Source of the DNA: Apostichopus japonicus
Lineage: Eukaryota; Echinodermata; Holothuroidea; Aspidochirotida; Stichopodidae
DNA: 64,000 nt
Reading direction: 5' to 3'
Assembly (NCBI RefSeq): GCF_037975245.1
Contig: NC_092563.1
Coordinates: 18,837,594-18,901,593, forward strand
Made by a program: the position numbers and the translations under genes. This document shows positions 11,901-31,830 of this stretch, piece by piece. The notes under the pieces were generated by a model. It worked only from the letters and a program-made list of their open reading frames with translations. It had not been told where the DNA came from and searched no databases. The number at the start of each line of letters is the position of its first letter. The first letter of the stretch is position 1.

Positions 11901-12125
11901 TATTGTGACGTCATAATGGGGGAGATAGATGACGAGGGAAAATGTACGGGACCGACTATCGCAGTAGATGAATATGGTTATGCGGAATTTATTATTAGAT
12001 ATGATGATGACAATCCAATGGTTGCGATCCATACTGACGCAACTGTTACAGGTGGAGTGGCCACAGGAGTAGTCTCCTGTACAGTCGTTTGTTTATCAAT
12101 TTTCGCCTCGTTGGTAGTTCATTAG
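8908..12125 (+). CDS. Alpha-amylase (GH13), three exons, with a GPI-type C-terminal tail
   Basis: Coding exons are 8908-9047, 10265-10491 and 10906-12125 (1,587 nt, 528 aa). All junctions are GT-AG and the phases agree. The product hydrolyses internal alpha-1,4 bonds of starch and glycogen. An N-terminal signal peptide ([14 protein letters not shown]) precedes QFDTN, a typical start of mature animal amylase. Family landmarks: [33 protein letters not shown] (nucleophile D212), HEVID (acid/base E248) and [10 protein letters not shown] (D315). Chloride ligands are retained: R210, N313 and R350 (in AVRLMSSY), so it should be chloride-dependent. Oddities: the usual HLFEWRW reads HMFCWTW, the glycine-rich GHGAGG loop after NQRG is missing, and the usual end (VAIHxxx) is extended by about 28 residues. 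That extension has small residues (DATVTGG), then a hydrophobic stretch to the stop, as in a GPI signal. ATG 8908 and 8911 are adjacent and either could start. Confidence 0.93.
9020..9191 (+). repeat. 85-bp tandem duplication of the amylase exon 1/intron 1 junction
   Basis: The segment 9020-9104 (end of exon 1, its donor AG|GTAAGACT and about 57 bp of intron) is repeated at 9105-9191 with a few substitutions and a small insertion. The second copy keeps the coding-like GACGTTGCTCAAGAATGTGAAAG and an intact donor. Using the second donor would retain the first intron piece, which begins with an in-frame TAA (AGG TAA), so the first donor must be the productive one. Confidence 0.95.
9407..9698. 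mobile_element. hAT-type MITE in amylase intron 1
   Basis: 292 bp with termini CAGGCGCGTAGCCA and TGGCTACGCGCCTG, inverted repeats of about 14 bp with CAG/CTG ends. Flanks GGTGTCTT (9399-9406) and AGTGTCTT (9699-9706) form an 8-bp target duplication with one mismatch. The interior starts with a G12 run and GGGGGGCAGCCGCCCCCC and is otherwise AT-rich. No transposase. Confidence 0.8.
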
Positions 12126-13257
12126 TTACAATGGCAGGATAGACACACGACAAGACAATTCTTGTTAACATGTTTGTTAGTTATACAAAACTGGAGGGAA
12201 AAAAATTGAAAATGTAAAAAATTTTGTCAGCAAGACAGCATTCTCATCACTTTTAGATCAAGTTCTCTGGAAATGGTAGATTTTGGTACTAAGCTAGGTT
12301 AGGACTTAAGTTACTTTTTGAGGGCCCTGTGTTAGAGCTCAGTTTTAGGGCCTAACAGAGCGTGATAGAGGCAAGACAGACGTTGTGTTTTACATTTGAA
12401 TCCAGAAGGTGGGCAGTTAATAAGTATGTATAGCTTATAATGTAGGCATATGTATCGTAACGATTTCACTCACACATTTAATTACACACAGCGTAAGTGA
12501 ATTAACATTATGGTGTCGGGTGGGGAAGGGGTAATGGATATGCCCCAATAATTCAGGGCAATGATTTTTGAGTGGTCGTGGTGTTGCGCCTCTTTCTATT
12601 CAATTGAACATTGACCTTCCAGCACGAGTACCCCCCCCCCAACCCCCCTCTATCTCCGACACACAATCTCGAGCCTGTATCAGGGTCCCTGTTCAGCCTT
12701 GATTATGATACGTTATTCACATATGTTAGTTGGTCTATCTTGGAATAAACATATTATATTTTAAATTATATTTTTCGTTCGGTCATTTATCTCCGTCACC
12801 AATGTCGACACACCATTACTCAGCACAATGTAGGTTGTATTAACTGACATGTGATATTAAAAGCTTTGTCAAAAAATATATGCTCTCATGATAGAGATTA
12901 TCTATTTATTCTATTTGTCAGCATCAATCATAGATTTTGATAAATACATGATGGCAACAGACCAGTCAATCATGAAAGATGAATTATTATCCATTTATTA
13001 TATTCTATCAATAATTAATTGTAATCCACCTACGTCTGAAACACTGAATAGCTGACACTGAATGACGACTACCTGCCAACCAGCTTTAACCTGATCATAC
13101 GTAGTGTCTATTCCGATTCCAAGGCAAATCGGGGTAAACCTCCTGACATAAACATCGTCATAAACACACGGTTACAGTCTCGCCGATGTAAAGGAGTCTG
13201 GGGTTGAGAAATTAGGCTCAAGTTGTTCAATTTTTTCTAACTAGGCTCTATCATGGG
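12126..13257. other. Amylase 3' UTR and intergenic DNA
   Basis: No further coding sequence. It contains a short C-rich patch at about 12630-12648 and AT-rich DNA up to the MITE at 13258. Confidence 0.5.
12744..12749 (+). terminator. Poly(A) signal, alpha-amylase
   Basis: AATAAA, about 620 nt after the amylase stop, followed by T-rich DNA. It is the first AATAAA I see downstream of the gene, so it probably ends the amylase transcript. Confidence 0.5.
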
Positions 13258-13619
13258 CAGTGGCGTAGGAAGGTCCTTTTGAGTGGTGGGGCTGAAGACT
13301 GATGGCCGGCCTGGGGGAGGGGTCTAAGGGGAGGGGGTGTCCCCCTCCCCTTTGGTTTTTTTTTGCATTTCCAGGTGGCCTCAGATGCAATTTGGTGCAA
13401 TATAGCACACTTCAATACCCACTCCATTTTGTAAACTTAATTTTGTATTTTCACCTGGCCTTAGATGCAATTTGGTGCTCCAAATAAGATTTTTTTCTCA
13501 TTTCGAAATGAAAAAGGGGTTTTCAGACTTGCGAAGCGGGGGGGGGGGGGCGGAATGATACTTCCGCCCCTCAACATTTTTCACTGGGGGGCCCCAGCCC
13601 CCCGGTTCCTACGCCCTTG
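13258..13619. mobile_element. hAT-type MITE, family B copy 1
   Basis: Termini CAGTGGCGTAGGAA and TTCCTACGCCCTTG. Flanks ATCATGGG (13250-13257) and TTCATGGG (13620-13627) match at 7 of 8 bases. The interior includes GGCCGGCCTGGGGGAGGGGTCTAAGGGG, GCAATTTGGTGC and ACTTGCGAAGCGGGGGG...CGGAATGATACTTCCGCCCC in pieces. The same element occurs inverted at 46682-47054 and 50059-50427. Short open frames inside are not genes. Confidence 0.85.
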
Positions 13620-15159
13620 TTCATGGGGGACTTTTCTTCAAATGTGACAACGTTCCCTGATTAGAATCAAAGCATGGACAACTTTTACTTATTAGTGTGT
13701 GTGAGGGTGGGTGGAGTATTGGTGTAAATTAACCAGGACCAGGAAAAAGACAGCTGTTTGGGTGACGGTGGGTGACTGAGATGATCAATATCGTGATTGC
13801 GACAAAGGTGACCAAATCAATGGACCTCAAGAGATGAGGATTTATGGGCCCTAGTGACAGCACAGGTGGAAACAAGCAGAAGTTATTAGCATGGCACTTA
13901 GGTTACCTTCCAACCATCCTCTTCTCCTCCTGCCCCCCCCCCCACTCGACGAATCCACTCTTCCTTCCCTCTGTTCCCCTTGTACTAACTCGCTTATCTC
14001 AATCTCTCTGAACGAATGAACCTTTCCCACTTTAAATGCATGACCTTTGACCTCAATAAAACAATTCAAACATTATTTTGGCATTTATCATGTAAGCAAG
14101 GCTTTCGGACATTTGGTGACCTCAGATGACAGTCAAACATTGATAGAGAACACTAGGGATTGTTGTACCCTCATACCAAGTAAAAAGTTTGTCTATCTTT
14201 AGTGTGTTGAGTAATTATGTTCACAAGCCAAGAAATCGAATACATACATGCAAGTACACACATAGTCACACAAACACATCACCATCACACAGGGGTCCAA
14301 ATGCTATTGGCAAGGAATCAAAAAGGGACAGAAGGATGTTGTAAATTGATGTTCTGTATTTACAAATTACACATTCTTGACAGTATTACAAAATGTAACA
14401 CTATGAAAATACAAACAAATCAGGACTCATTGATTTTGACCTGAAGTCAAATTGGGTAAAAATGAGCATCATGTGAATTTTATGAACTATGTTAAAAAAA
14501 AGTATTATTTTCATCTTTTTAAAGACAACTGCAATGGTAACATTGTGTTTATATTGGTAAAATCGATAACGATTGATGCATTTTATTGCTAGCATACAAG
14601 GAATATTAGTTTCCATGGTAACAACGGCTAATGGCACAAAAGGGAACAAATAAATTTTAGCATGATTATATACGTGAATAATAGACTGCTAGGTAGGCAT
14701 ATAGGATACCTAAATAGTATTGAACTTCCCTAAAAAATGCAATATTCATACTAAACCATACTACATATCATCCTTACCCTTTTGATTCCTCAACCCTTTA
14801 TCCTTCCAATCCAATCCAATCCGGTCCAACCCCACCTCCACCCCACCCCCGATGCACTCAATATAATTACCATTATCAGAGAGCCATATTTCATGTAACC
14901 ATAAAGATATGGTGCAAAACAGCTAGAACTGCAGCTGTAAATTGTTTAGCCACTTCTACTCCAATGACATCTCTACACATTATAGCTACCATTCATCCAT
15001 GCCATCACACTTTATTATAATAAATAATAAATGAGTAGTCTGTTTCAGTACTGAATACATAAGCGACATTAACAAAAATATCTTCCCTTCACTTTCAAGA
15101 CAACTTCCTTACCAATCTATCCTAGCTTTTAGAGATGATGGTTAGGTTTTGTCTCCTCG
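13620..15159. other. Intergenic DNA and MPPE1 3' UTR
   Basis: No gene recognised between the MITE and the MPPE1 stop codon. The part next to 15159 is the MPPE1 3' UTR, read on the minus strand. Confidence 0.5.
15011..15016 (-). terminator. Poly(A) signal, MPPE1-like gene
   Basis: TTTATT on the plus strand is AATAAA on the minus strand. It lies about 145 nt past the stop codon at 15160 in AT-rich DNA, a suitable spacing for a 3' end. Confidence 0.5.
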
Positions 15160-22908
<7,749 letters not shown>

Positions 22909-25673
22909 CTGGAAATAAAAGGAAAATATGCAACAAGGTTAACTAATTCAAGTAATGATCAAAGTGGTACTTGTCCACAGAGAACAACAAACACAATGTT
23001 CTGCAGTTGTAAACCACTTTAAACTATATTGCTACTGTTGATATTACAAATTTGGTGAAGGTGATATAATATTATAGAACTTTAATCTATATTAAAGGTC
23101 TTGCTGTTGTTGATATTACAAATTTGGTGAAGGTGATCTATTATCGCAAAACTACTATCAATGTTAGGGTTCGTACATAATGTTAGTGCAGCGACTTTCT
23201 ATGAATATCCGAAGAATAAAGTTTATTTCCTCCAATTTACCGCAATGCAGTACCCAGCTAACACCAGTCAACTCTTACTCTTTGTAACAAAAAATGTGTT
23301 AGACGGCCTATCATGAAAAGGAAATTGACAGAACACCCAACTTCCGATAACGTGTCAATGTGAGATGTGTCGTGGTAGGCCGACTTCCTCGGTCACCCTC
23401 TGTGCATTGTATACAAACAATTAGTGACTTCGAAGTACTCTGTTGTTGTTTTGGCATGACGTCATTCTACATCAGCTGGATGGCCGAAGTGTTGTGAGTG
23501 ATCGCTGCACTGAACCTTGACAAAGGAATCAAGATATCGGCAGGAAATAAAGTGGGAACTTGGTAATTATTGATATTTTTATAGATGCAAATATGACCAA
23601 AGAACTTCTAACATATCAAGCATATTGTATTTGTTTTCTTAAGTTGTAAATTTTTCATCCCTGTTGCGAGTTGGGCCTAACTTTTAGGGCTAACGTTACC
23701 ATTAGGCATTTTGTAAGGTTTTGTCAGTAGAGCTGGATACATGATATACAGTAGGGCTAGGCTATTATGTCTATGGCTAGGTTTCTCAACATACAATATG
23801 CTAGACCTAATGTTAGACTATAGAAACGGTGTTCATGGCAAGCCTATAGGCTAAGAATATTTACAGTACTCTGCTGAAGGATACCAAATCATATATTACT
23901 ACATGGAACTACGATGGGAATGTATGGAAACATAGAATATTAGATGATTATAATAAGAACACATATTGCACGGGCAGGAGACTAATTAAGGCACTTTGTT
24001 TGGACCCTGCAGAAGTCAAACTCTTATATATTCTGATAATGGTACATGAACTTTTCAGTAGCATTTTTAAACAGGTGGATCAAGATGCCCATGTATTGCA
24101 TTTATAAGGCTAGGGTTGACTTTAGATAGTAGGCTAAGTTTTTCAAGTTAATTTATATTTTCAAAATGCTGCTAATGTGGGTACATAAAAATGTCACTGG
24201 GCTCCTAAATTGTCACAGTGAAGGAATTGTTTGGTATGCCAACTTCTAAGATTCACAATGATGCAATTTATTAACACTACATTGTGTGTTTAATTTTGTG
24301 AAAATTGCACCTCCAGTGAATATAAGCATCGGTCATAATCGGATAATGTTAAACTTACACTTACAGGGATATTATCATAGGCGTAGGAGGCGGGGGGGGG
24401 GGAGGGGAGCTGCAGCCCCCCAAACCAAAATGTTTGGTGAAAATTTGGGCATTATGCTGAGAATTTTTCGGGCACCTACTGAAAGAAGAATTATTTGCAG
24501 CGGGTTTTTCAGATTTTTTGGTTGAAAATTCGGGTAATATGCTGAGAATTTTTCAGGCACCTACTGAAAAAAGAATAATTTGCAATTTGTTTTTAAATTT
24601 TTTGGTGAAAATTCGGGCAATATGCTGAAAATTTTTCGGGCACCTACTGAAAGAATAATAATTTGCAATGTGTTTTTCAATAGTAAGGCTTACTACATTA
24701 ATATTATCATTATTGCTGTATCGACTTCCCCAATAATTTTAACGATTATGGAAGGGTAATAACACGGAAAACGATGTTATTGGCATGTGATGTAATAACC
24801 GATGAATGCCGATATGATACGCACATTAACATGTTGAACGCATGCGTAGCGCGCAAAATTTTGGTTGTATTTTTCGGGCAAGTCGTTACAGCCCCCAAAT
24901 CAAATTAGGCTCCTACACCTATGGATATTATTGTAGCTGAGTGTACTGCATCGTGTTAACAAACAACTGGTGACAAAATGTGTGTTAAATTGAACATTTT
25001 ACTCTTTCATCATATGTCATGCATACAAGTAGCAAATTTCTGCAATGGACTTTTATCCTTAATTTTAATAATGGATTTGATGTAAGGGTTCATCAGTACA
25101 GTATTAATCCCAAAGTTTACCACAATAAAAGTTGCTATCATTTATCATTACTTTCCATGTACTCTGACCATTGGAATCATTCCCAACCATTCATGGGTTC
25201 CACTAATAAATGAAACCATTTTGAGTGTGGCAATATTGAAGTTAAGAGTGAATGTATGTGTACATCAATTAACACAATATTTACAAACTTTACAGTACTA
25301 AATTATATATCTTGACTATGGTAGTATGGTACATATTGCACATTGCTAAAATTATGAAATCCATGTGATTGGGCATGTAAATACAGTAATATAAAGCATA
25401 TCTTAAAGGTGGCAACTGTTGTTATCTCTAAGAAATTGTAGTTTGAATACCCCCCCCCCCCCCACACCATTCCCACACAAGCTCACACTCTCATTTACCT
25501 GTCAGATAAAAAGAGAATTTTATTTGAATCCAATGAAATCCCATTTCTAATCAATATTTATTCACCAACGTCTCTCTAAATTTAAGACATTCTGTTAATA
25601 TTTTATCTGATATCTATAGATAAACACATTGTATGTCTCGAAGGTGTCGGAATCTGCAGAATGCTGAAACAAT
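22909..25673. promoter_or_regulatory. Head-to-head promoter region between MPPE1 and RNF166-like genes
   Basis: The two genes diverge here. At 23457-23464 there is a consensus cAMP-response element TGACGTCA, with ETS-like ACTTCCG and CTTCCTC words at about 23340-23395. A plausible first non-coding exon of the plus-strand gene ends at 23562 (ACTTG|GTAATT). A minus-strand donor (AAAGA|GTAAGA) sits at 23278-23274 and may end the MPPE1 leader exon. The first-exon boundaries are guesses; the divergent layout is direct. No coding sequence is apparent, and a MITE lies at 24376-24923. Confidence 0.5.
24376..24923. mobile_element. hAT-type MITE, family C copy 1, perfect TSD
   Basis: Termini CATAGGCGTAGGAGGC and GGCTCCTACACCTATG, flanked by perfect GATATTAT (24368-24375 and 24924-24931). 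The interior holds three tandem copies of a unit of about 90 bp (TGGTGAAAATT.GGGCA.TATGCTGA.AATTTTTC.GGCACCTACTGAAA). It is 548 bp and lies in the presumed 5' intron of the RNF166-like gene. A second copy, inverted, is at 39938-40481. Confidence 0.88.
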
Positions 25674-28600
25674 ATGGCCAGCCCAGAGAACAGAGAAGAT
25701 GAATTTAATTGTCCGATATGTCTGGACTTGTTCTTGAAGCCTACACAAGTTTCATGTGGACATGTGTAAGTACATGTATAAGTTACTCAGCATTTTACTC
25801 TCATTTTTATTTTCAATTAAAGATGAATAAATTTACACAAAGTATCTTTTTGCTACTTGTACAAATATTGTAATTGCTACAAAAAGTGGCAATTCCACAC
25901 ATCTTTTTCTTTCTCTTTGTTAGTATGTACCTATTGTTAACATGATGGACAACAGTGGGAAGATAAGTCCATCACTGACAAACATTATATCATGTAATAT
26001 GTATATATACATCTCAATCAACAAGCGTAGTGAATTTGTGTCCAAAATGTTGTTATGGCAACCATTCAAAGAAACCCCCTGACCGCCTTCAAAGGAAATA
26101 CTGTAGTCGTCCTTGCAAGATCCAGTTGACTGATGATCGCCGCAGTGAATAGAACTCAATTTGTGCGTGAGACTCTGAGTTGCAACGGAATGGAATTTAG
26201 CGTGTTTATACAAATCTCTCTCTCCACCTCTCTCTATATAAAGTCAGTGATTGGAAGTAAAACACCCACTGTTTGGTTTTTGCAAAGTGTTCGAGCAAAA
26301 CTAGCTCTTCTTGAATCATCAATTATATATTTTATAAGAAAAAACAAGTAACCCTTATACAATAAACTGTATTAACAAAGGACTACAGAGGTATTTGTCA
26401 CACTCTCTGGTGCCGTTTAAGTAAGGGAAGTGTTAAGGGATTTTATGTCAATTAAATGTTTACAACCGTAGAATGTGGTTCAAATTTCCCAAATTAACTG
26501 TACCTTCACTCAATCTCCTGACCACAGAGAAACAACATATGTGTGAAATGTAACATGTTACAACTCGTTGTACAGCCTAGTGAACCATCATAGTTTTATT
26601 TTATTTTTTCATTTTTTTTTATAGTTCAGACAGTTCTTCTATGCAATAATAATAAAGTCTTGTTTCTAAAAGTAGCTTCAGTTCTGTTGACATTTGCTTT
26701 CCTGGGTACAGTAGAAGAATAAACAAAAATCGGTCTGGATTTGCTTTTTGACAATGTGAAAAGGTTTTGCTAACTTCTTAACAGTCGTAATGTTAGACTA
26801 GTAATAAAAAACTAAAACAATTCTTGCAATACTATATATAACATCAGTGTGTTCCATCCTATTCTAGCACCATTTCTTTAAACCTAATCAACAGGTTCTG
26901 CGAGCCTTGTCTTCAGCCTTATCTACCTCTGGCAAGCCCAAAGTGTCCTCTTTGTCGAGCAGAGTTTGATCCAAAGATGAAAATGAGAGCTAAAGATGTT
27001 GACAGAAAGATGTCTCAAACAAAAACAAATTGTGTTGGCTGCAAGAAAAAGGTTTGAAACGTTCTGACATTTTTTAATTTTTTGTTTTTTGTCATAACTT
27101 TCATCACCATTGCTGATTGCATCTCAACAAGGATCCATACAGTTCTTAATGCAGGAATCTGGGTTGGAACTCAAAACTTGTATTTTATTTCTGCTTTAGT
27201 CATGAGATCTCAGGAAGTTATTACACAAAAGGAAGGAAAAAGATACAAACGAAAAGTAACGGTTAAAAACCCTATGAGAAAGAAGAAGGCAAGTAAAATC
27301 CATACCGGGATAAGGGAATGACAAAAACCTACAGATTAAAGCGATTGTTAACAATTTGAAGACAACAATAAACAAAGATTTAAGTCCACTCGTAGGAGCA
27401 CATGGTCTCAACCATCCAGTACGAGGGATTATTCAAGATCCGTTTTACAGGGGTTGGTTATTGTCAGAAAAAAAATATAAAAATAGAAAGAATGGAATCA
27501 AGCTAAGCCTCAGGTGAATATTGAAGAGAGGAAAGCTGCAAGACTTGGGTATAGGGTGTGATAGTATATCATGTCATTTCAAAGCCTTCAGGTTCTTGCC
27601 AGTTTCAAAGCTCCTCGCTCTTTTCCAAAATTCAAAGCTGTTGCAAAAGACAGGCATGAGCTTTTTCCTAACACACTGTACCATACGCAAACTGGAGCCT
27701 ATACCGCAATTTTTGCAAAGTTCCGTGATTTTTTTTTTTACCACAGGCTGATCCCTGAAAAGATAACCCTCATGAAACCTACTTGACCTACCCAATTCAT
27801 TCTTTGCAATAATTGTTTTATAATATGCTCTTTCCTTTCATCGTCTGCACAGATGTCTTTCAATAAACTGAGGCAGCACGCATCATCATGTTCTAAGGTT
27901 GCAAAGACAGAGACGCCAAAACCATTCGCATCTTCATCTTCAACAGGTTCAGACAGGTAAGATTAAATGAGTCAGCATCTTGCAGAGTACTACTGTAATA
28001 CATTGAACTCATGAATATGCATAATTATTTGCATATTCACAAACTTGATGACTTTGTGTATAACTGTAATACAGTATTTTAATTATGCTTCATTAATGTT
28101 CATTTGTTGAATTGATCATTGTTAAGGATTCGTTACAATCATTGGTTATTAAAAGTTTCGTAACGATGAAACTCCCTCACGTTTGGAGAAGAATATACAG
28201 GTTTATGGAAGTTCTCGAAACCTCAGGATCAAATGCTGTCCAGACATGAAAAAAAAAAATAAAGCATGGATAATTAAGGTTCAAAGTAAAACATAGTCTA
28301 TATACTTTGGTCTGTACTTAAGAGTTCAATGTGGTTTTATATAAATGCACTTAAAAGTTGCTTCAGTGTTTACTATTGATTACTTCTGTGTGACATCGCT
28401 GTGTTTGTGTCTCCTTTAAACCTTTATGGTTAATATATGTTATTTATCAAATTATCCTTAATTGGTTATTATTAATATTATTTTTATTGTTATCATATGT
28501 AAATTTAAAGTCACCTTGTTTACTTTACTCTATTCAGATTGTATATAATCATTTGTTTCTTATGATTTCATACCTTCCCTCCGTTCATGTTTTTTCTAGT

Positions 28601-30713
28601 GATATTGTGAACCGATCCACATTCCAATGTCCATTCTGTGGGCTCAGGAACCTGGACTGTGCCGACATTATACGACACTGCAACAGAGACCACATGGGCA
28701 ACCGAGCGGCGGTGGTCTGTCCCATATGTGCAGTCATGCCCTGGGGTGATCCAGGCTACAAAAGCAAAGACTTCTTGGGTCATTTGAATCTACGACATAA
28801 ATATGAATATGATACATACGTGGTAAGTAGTAATGTGAGATACACTTTTAGGCGGTGGTCTGTCCCATATGTGCAGTCATGCCCTGGGGTGATCCAGGCT
28901 ACAAAAGCAAAGACTTCTTGGGTCATTTGAATCTACGACATAAATATGAATATGATACATACGTGGTAAGTAGCTATGTAATGTGAGATACACTTTTAAG
29001 GTAATGTTGCACCTGAGAGATGTTTGGCAAATATGTTTCCTTCTTTTCATGTGGTTGGAAATATTTTGATGAGAAAAGAATACTGGATGTGCCTCATTTC
29101 TAAAATTGATTGTTAATAGTGGGGTAATTCTGCTAGCTATTAATGTATTTGTCAGATGACAACACATGTGAAATATTTGATTAATAACAGTAAGAACATC
29201 CAACTAAAATTATAAGCAACATTGGCTAGACAAATAATCTGATTTGAAAGTATAGTTGGCATTTGGATGAATTTTTTTTTTCTTCATAGCAACCGACTTT
29301 TCAAACTATGAAGTGTTCATTCATATCAACATTTCTTACCAAAATCAATGAGTGACTTCAAAGACAAACTTTTACCTACAAAACGAAGATTGCGGTGCTT
29401 TTTGTAATGCGACCTCTCCCTTGACTCAAATTTATTAGTACAAAATGTATTCTTACCTCTTTGCATTACTAACAGAACAGACAAAACTTATTGGAGACAC
29501 AAACCCAATCATCATCTTTAACTTATATAATGGCAGAGATTCTTGGTGAAGAATAAGTCCCCGAAACATCATTGTTCACAGAGTTGTCTTATTAGACCAA
29601 TGCCTTCATTGCGTCTTGATAAGAGCGTCAGTAGTGTAGTGTCAGCTTCCAAGAAACCCATCTCCATAACAGAGATGTAAACATTGTAAACAATTACGAA
29701 AACCTTACAAAAAGGAATCATATGTGTCACAATGTTGTCATATTTATTTAAACTTGATCAAGTCTTCCACCTTATGGGTTTGATGGAGCATCAAACTTTG
29801 TCATATCTCCCTAATAATATGAGATTTTTCTTAGCTGTTTGGAGAAGTTATGGTGACAATTTCTATCACATTATACTAATGAACCCGGTTCAGTTTGTAT
29901 CTCCTTAAAAGTCCTTTTCATTTCAAAAATAATGCCAATTACTTATGGGGTATGTCTATATCATACAACACTTTCATACTGTAAGTGATACAACTATGGC
30001 TAGTCTGTTTTTTTTTTGCATGAAAGAATCAGGGTAGACGATAGTATTGTAGTTTGCTCTCAAAGGATGATTGTGTAGGCTGAGGGAATTCATTTTGATA
30101 TGTCGTAGACCAACAAACCCACCGTTATCAGTGGACATTCCACTCGTATGCCACTTGTAGACGTTGAGAAGTGACACTTGAACATCTTTAATATGCACGT
30201 CAGTTTTAAGTGGCTGGACTATAATTTTTCATTCTAGCACACAGGTAAATACAAAAGGAAAATATAGAGACTGTGATGGCCTTGAATAAAATACTGGCAA
30301 GGAATTAAAAATTCATTGCACTGCAGATAAAAAGAACCCTGTATTGTTGGAGTTATTAGAATTTATAGAAACAGTGGATTAAATGTGATATGGATGTGGG
30401 AAAAGACACAAATTCAAAGGTGTTTCAAACTATAGATCATTTAAAGTATTTAATAATCATTATTAAAATGGAGCAATAATGGTTTATCTATGATATCCTC
30501 TGAATCGGTGAAACATTTGGAAGGACAGTGGTCACTTCTAACTATATAGAGTAGTATGTATCATACACATTACTTTATTAACCCACAACATGAATATAAT
30601 CAATTGTTATGTTAATTTTGCATTTTTTGTTTTCACTTTCAATGCAGGATTTTCATGCAAATGAAGATGATACTTTGCAGAAAGTACTGCAGGCATCTCT
30701 GGATGAGAAGTGA
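25674..30713 (+). CDS. RING-type E3 ubiquitin ligase, RNF166/RNF114-like
   Basis: Coding exons 25674-25765, 26895-27051, 27853-27956, 28600-28822 and 30648-30713 (642 nt, 213 aa); phases agree and all introns are GT-AG. The start has a good context (A at -3, G at +4). Domains in family order: a C3HC4 RING (C13, C16, C28, H30, C33, C36, C48, C51); a C2HC finger (C77, C80, H92, C96); a Ser-rich linker; a finger starting [10 protein letters not shown] (128); a finger [19 protein letters not shown] ending in HLNLRH; and a C-terminal ubiquitin-interacting motif ([15 protein letters not shown]). This is the RNF114/RNF125/RNF138/RNF166 family, cytosolic or nuclear ligases linked in vertebrates to innate signalling, autophagy and DNA repair. 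The phrases NRSTFxCPxCGxRNLD and DPSYKS-like DPGYKS are closest to RNF166 by memory, so the symbol is left blank. Length is slightly under the usual 228-237. Confidence 0.92.
28709..29000 (+). repeat. Tandem duplication of the last part of RNF166-like exon 4
   Basis: 28709-28851 (114 nt of exon 4 coding the [11 protein letters not shown] zinc finger, its donor and 29 bp of intron) is repeated from 28852 to about 29000. The 114-nt coding part looks identical. The junction creates an acceptor-like ACTTTTAG just before the second copy, which starts and ends in phase 0. The 29-bp spacer is too short for a normal intron. Reading through the first donor shifts the frame and stops at 28930, before the second donor. 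Confidence 0.95.
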
Positions 30714-31329
30714 AGAGCATCTGTCAAAAATATTGTATTCAGAACCTTAAATTGAATAATGTTTGCTATACTATAAATACTGTGTAAAAATATGTCAATG
30801 ATTACAGAAATCTTACCTTATTTTGCCTTATAAGTAAGTATTAATGTTGCAAAGTATTAGTCTGTAGAGTATTGTTATTATTATTACTTTTATCATTGCT
30901 TTTAAGTACTTTTAATTATATTTTAATGTTATTTATGCTTGTGATGGCTTTGGTGACATGGGGGGGGGGGGGGCAGGGATGGGTATTCTTGAGCTCACAT
31001 AGGAAACTATGTAAAAGTAACTATAAGATGAAATTTAGAAATGTTTTCAGACAGTGAGTGTGATTTTTCAAACAGTAATTTCCACGAAAGAAGTAACAGT
31101 TGTTGGGTCCATTGTTACGTAAAGATTGACAAGTATCGTGGACCCTCTGGAAGAGTAGAAAGGGTAGGTCCCTTCTCAACCCCAAATTCATTTGTGTTTT
31201 ACAGTTTTCAGATTTAAATACTTAAAGATGCAATGTTAACATTATTCGATGCAATGTTAACTGTTAAAGGAGATATTTTTATACTTTGTTGATTGGTGTT
31301 AGACAGGGGCTCTTAGTTTGCTCCAGTGT
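30714..31329. other. RNF166-like 3' UTR
   Basis: Follows the stop codon directly and contains no other gene. A G13 run lies at about 30960-30973. A TATAAA at about 30771 is a possible weak poly(A) signal. Confidence 0.45.
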
Positions 31330-31830
31330 TTGCTTTCTCTTGCCTTTTCGATTCCTTGCGGGAACCAGAAGGAATCTTTGCGATGGTGATGGCGTGTGTG
31401 TGTGTGTGTGTGTGTATTTGAGGCTTGCTTGTAAACACCGTAACTCAAATAGTTCATGGTGGATTAACTTCATAATTGGTATGTGGATCTGTCTTATTGG
31501 GTACAAGAACTCTATTCTTTTCTGTGAAGTTTAATGGTCACTTGGGGTCGACAGAGGTCAGAGGCTGAAAAATTTGTAAACATGATAACTCAATAAGTAC
31601 ATCTTTGTTGAACTTTATACATGGCATCAGATCCAGCTTGATGATGGCAAGAACCCTAGAAATTGGTAGAGGTCAAAAGTCACATGAGGAGTCAAAGTTG
31701 GAAAACCTTTGAAAACATGAATGATAACTCCAAAATTAACCCTACAATTATCCTGCGAATTCTCCATTGCTAGTTTGGTAAAATTCAGTTCAGTTTAGTT
31801 TTGTGTTGGGGCTCTTTAGGTCTTAAATAA
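31330..31830 (+). repeat. Dispersed repeat, copy 2
   Basis: Matches 1720-2080 in order: GGAATCTTTGCGATGGTGATGGC, a (GT) run at 31395-31413, CTTGTAAACACCGTAACTCAAA, TTCATGGTGGATTAACTTCAT, GTGGATCTGTCTTATTGGGTACAAGAA, TTCTTTTCTGTGAAGTTTAA and ATCCAGCTTGATGATGGCAAGAACCCTA. Both copies read in the same direction. It also contains AGGTCA A AAGTCA (31670-31682), one mismatch from a DR1 receptor motif. Confidence 0.7.

Noticed and set aside
13302-13647. Short frames inside the MITE at 13258-13619
   Set aside because: They lie inside a hAT-type MITE whose other copies have different open frames.
28852-28965. Second copy of RNF166-like exon 4 as a functional extra exon
   Set aside because: It would require splicing a 29-nt intron. 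Kept as a finding but not included in the coding sequence.
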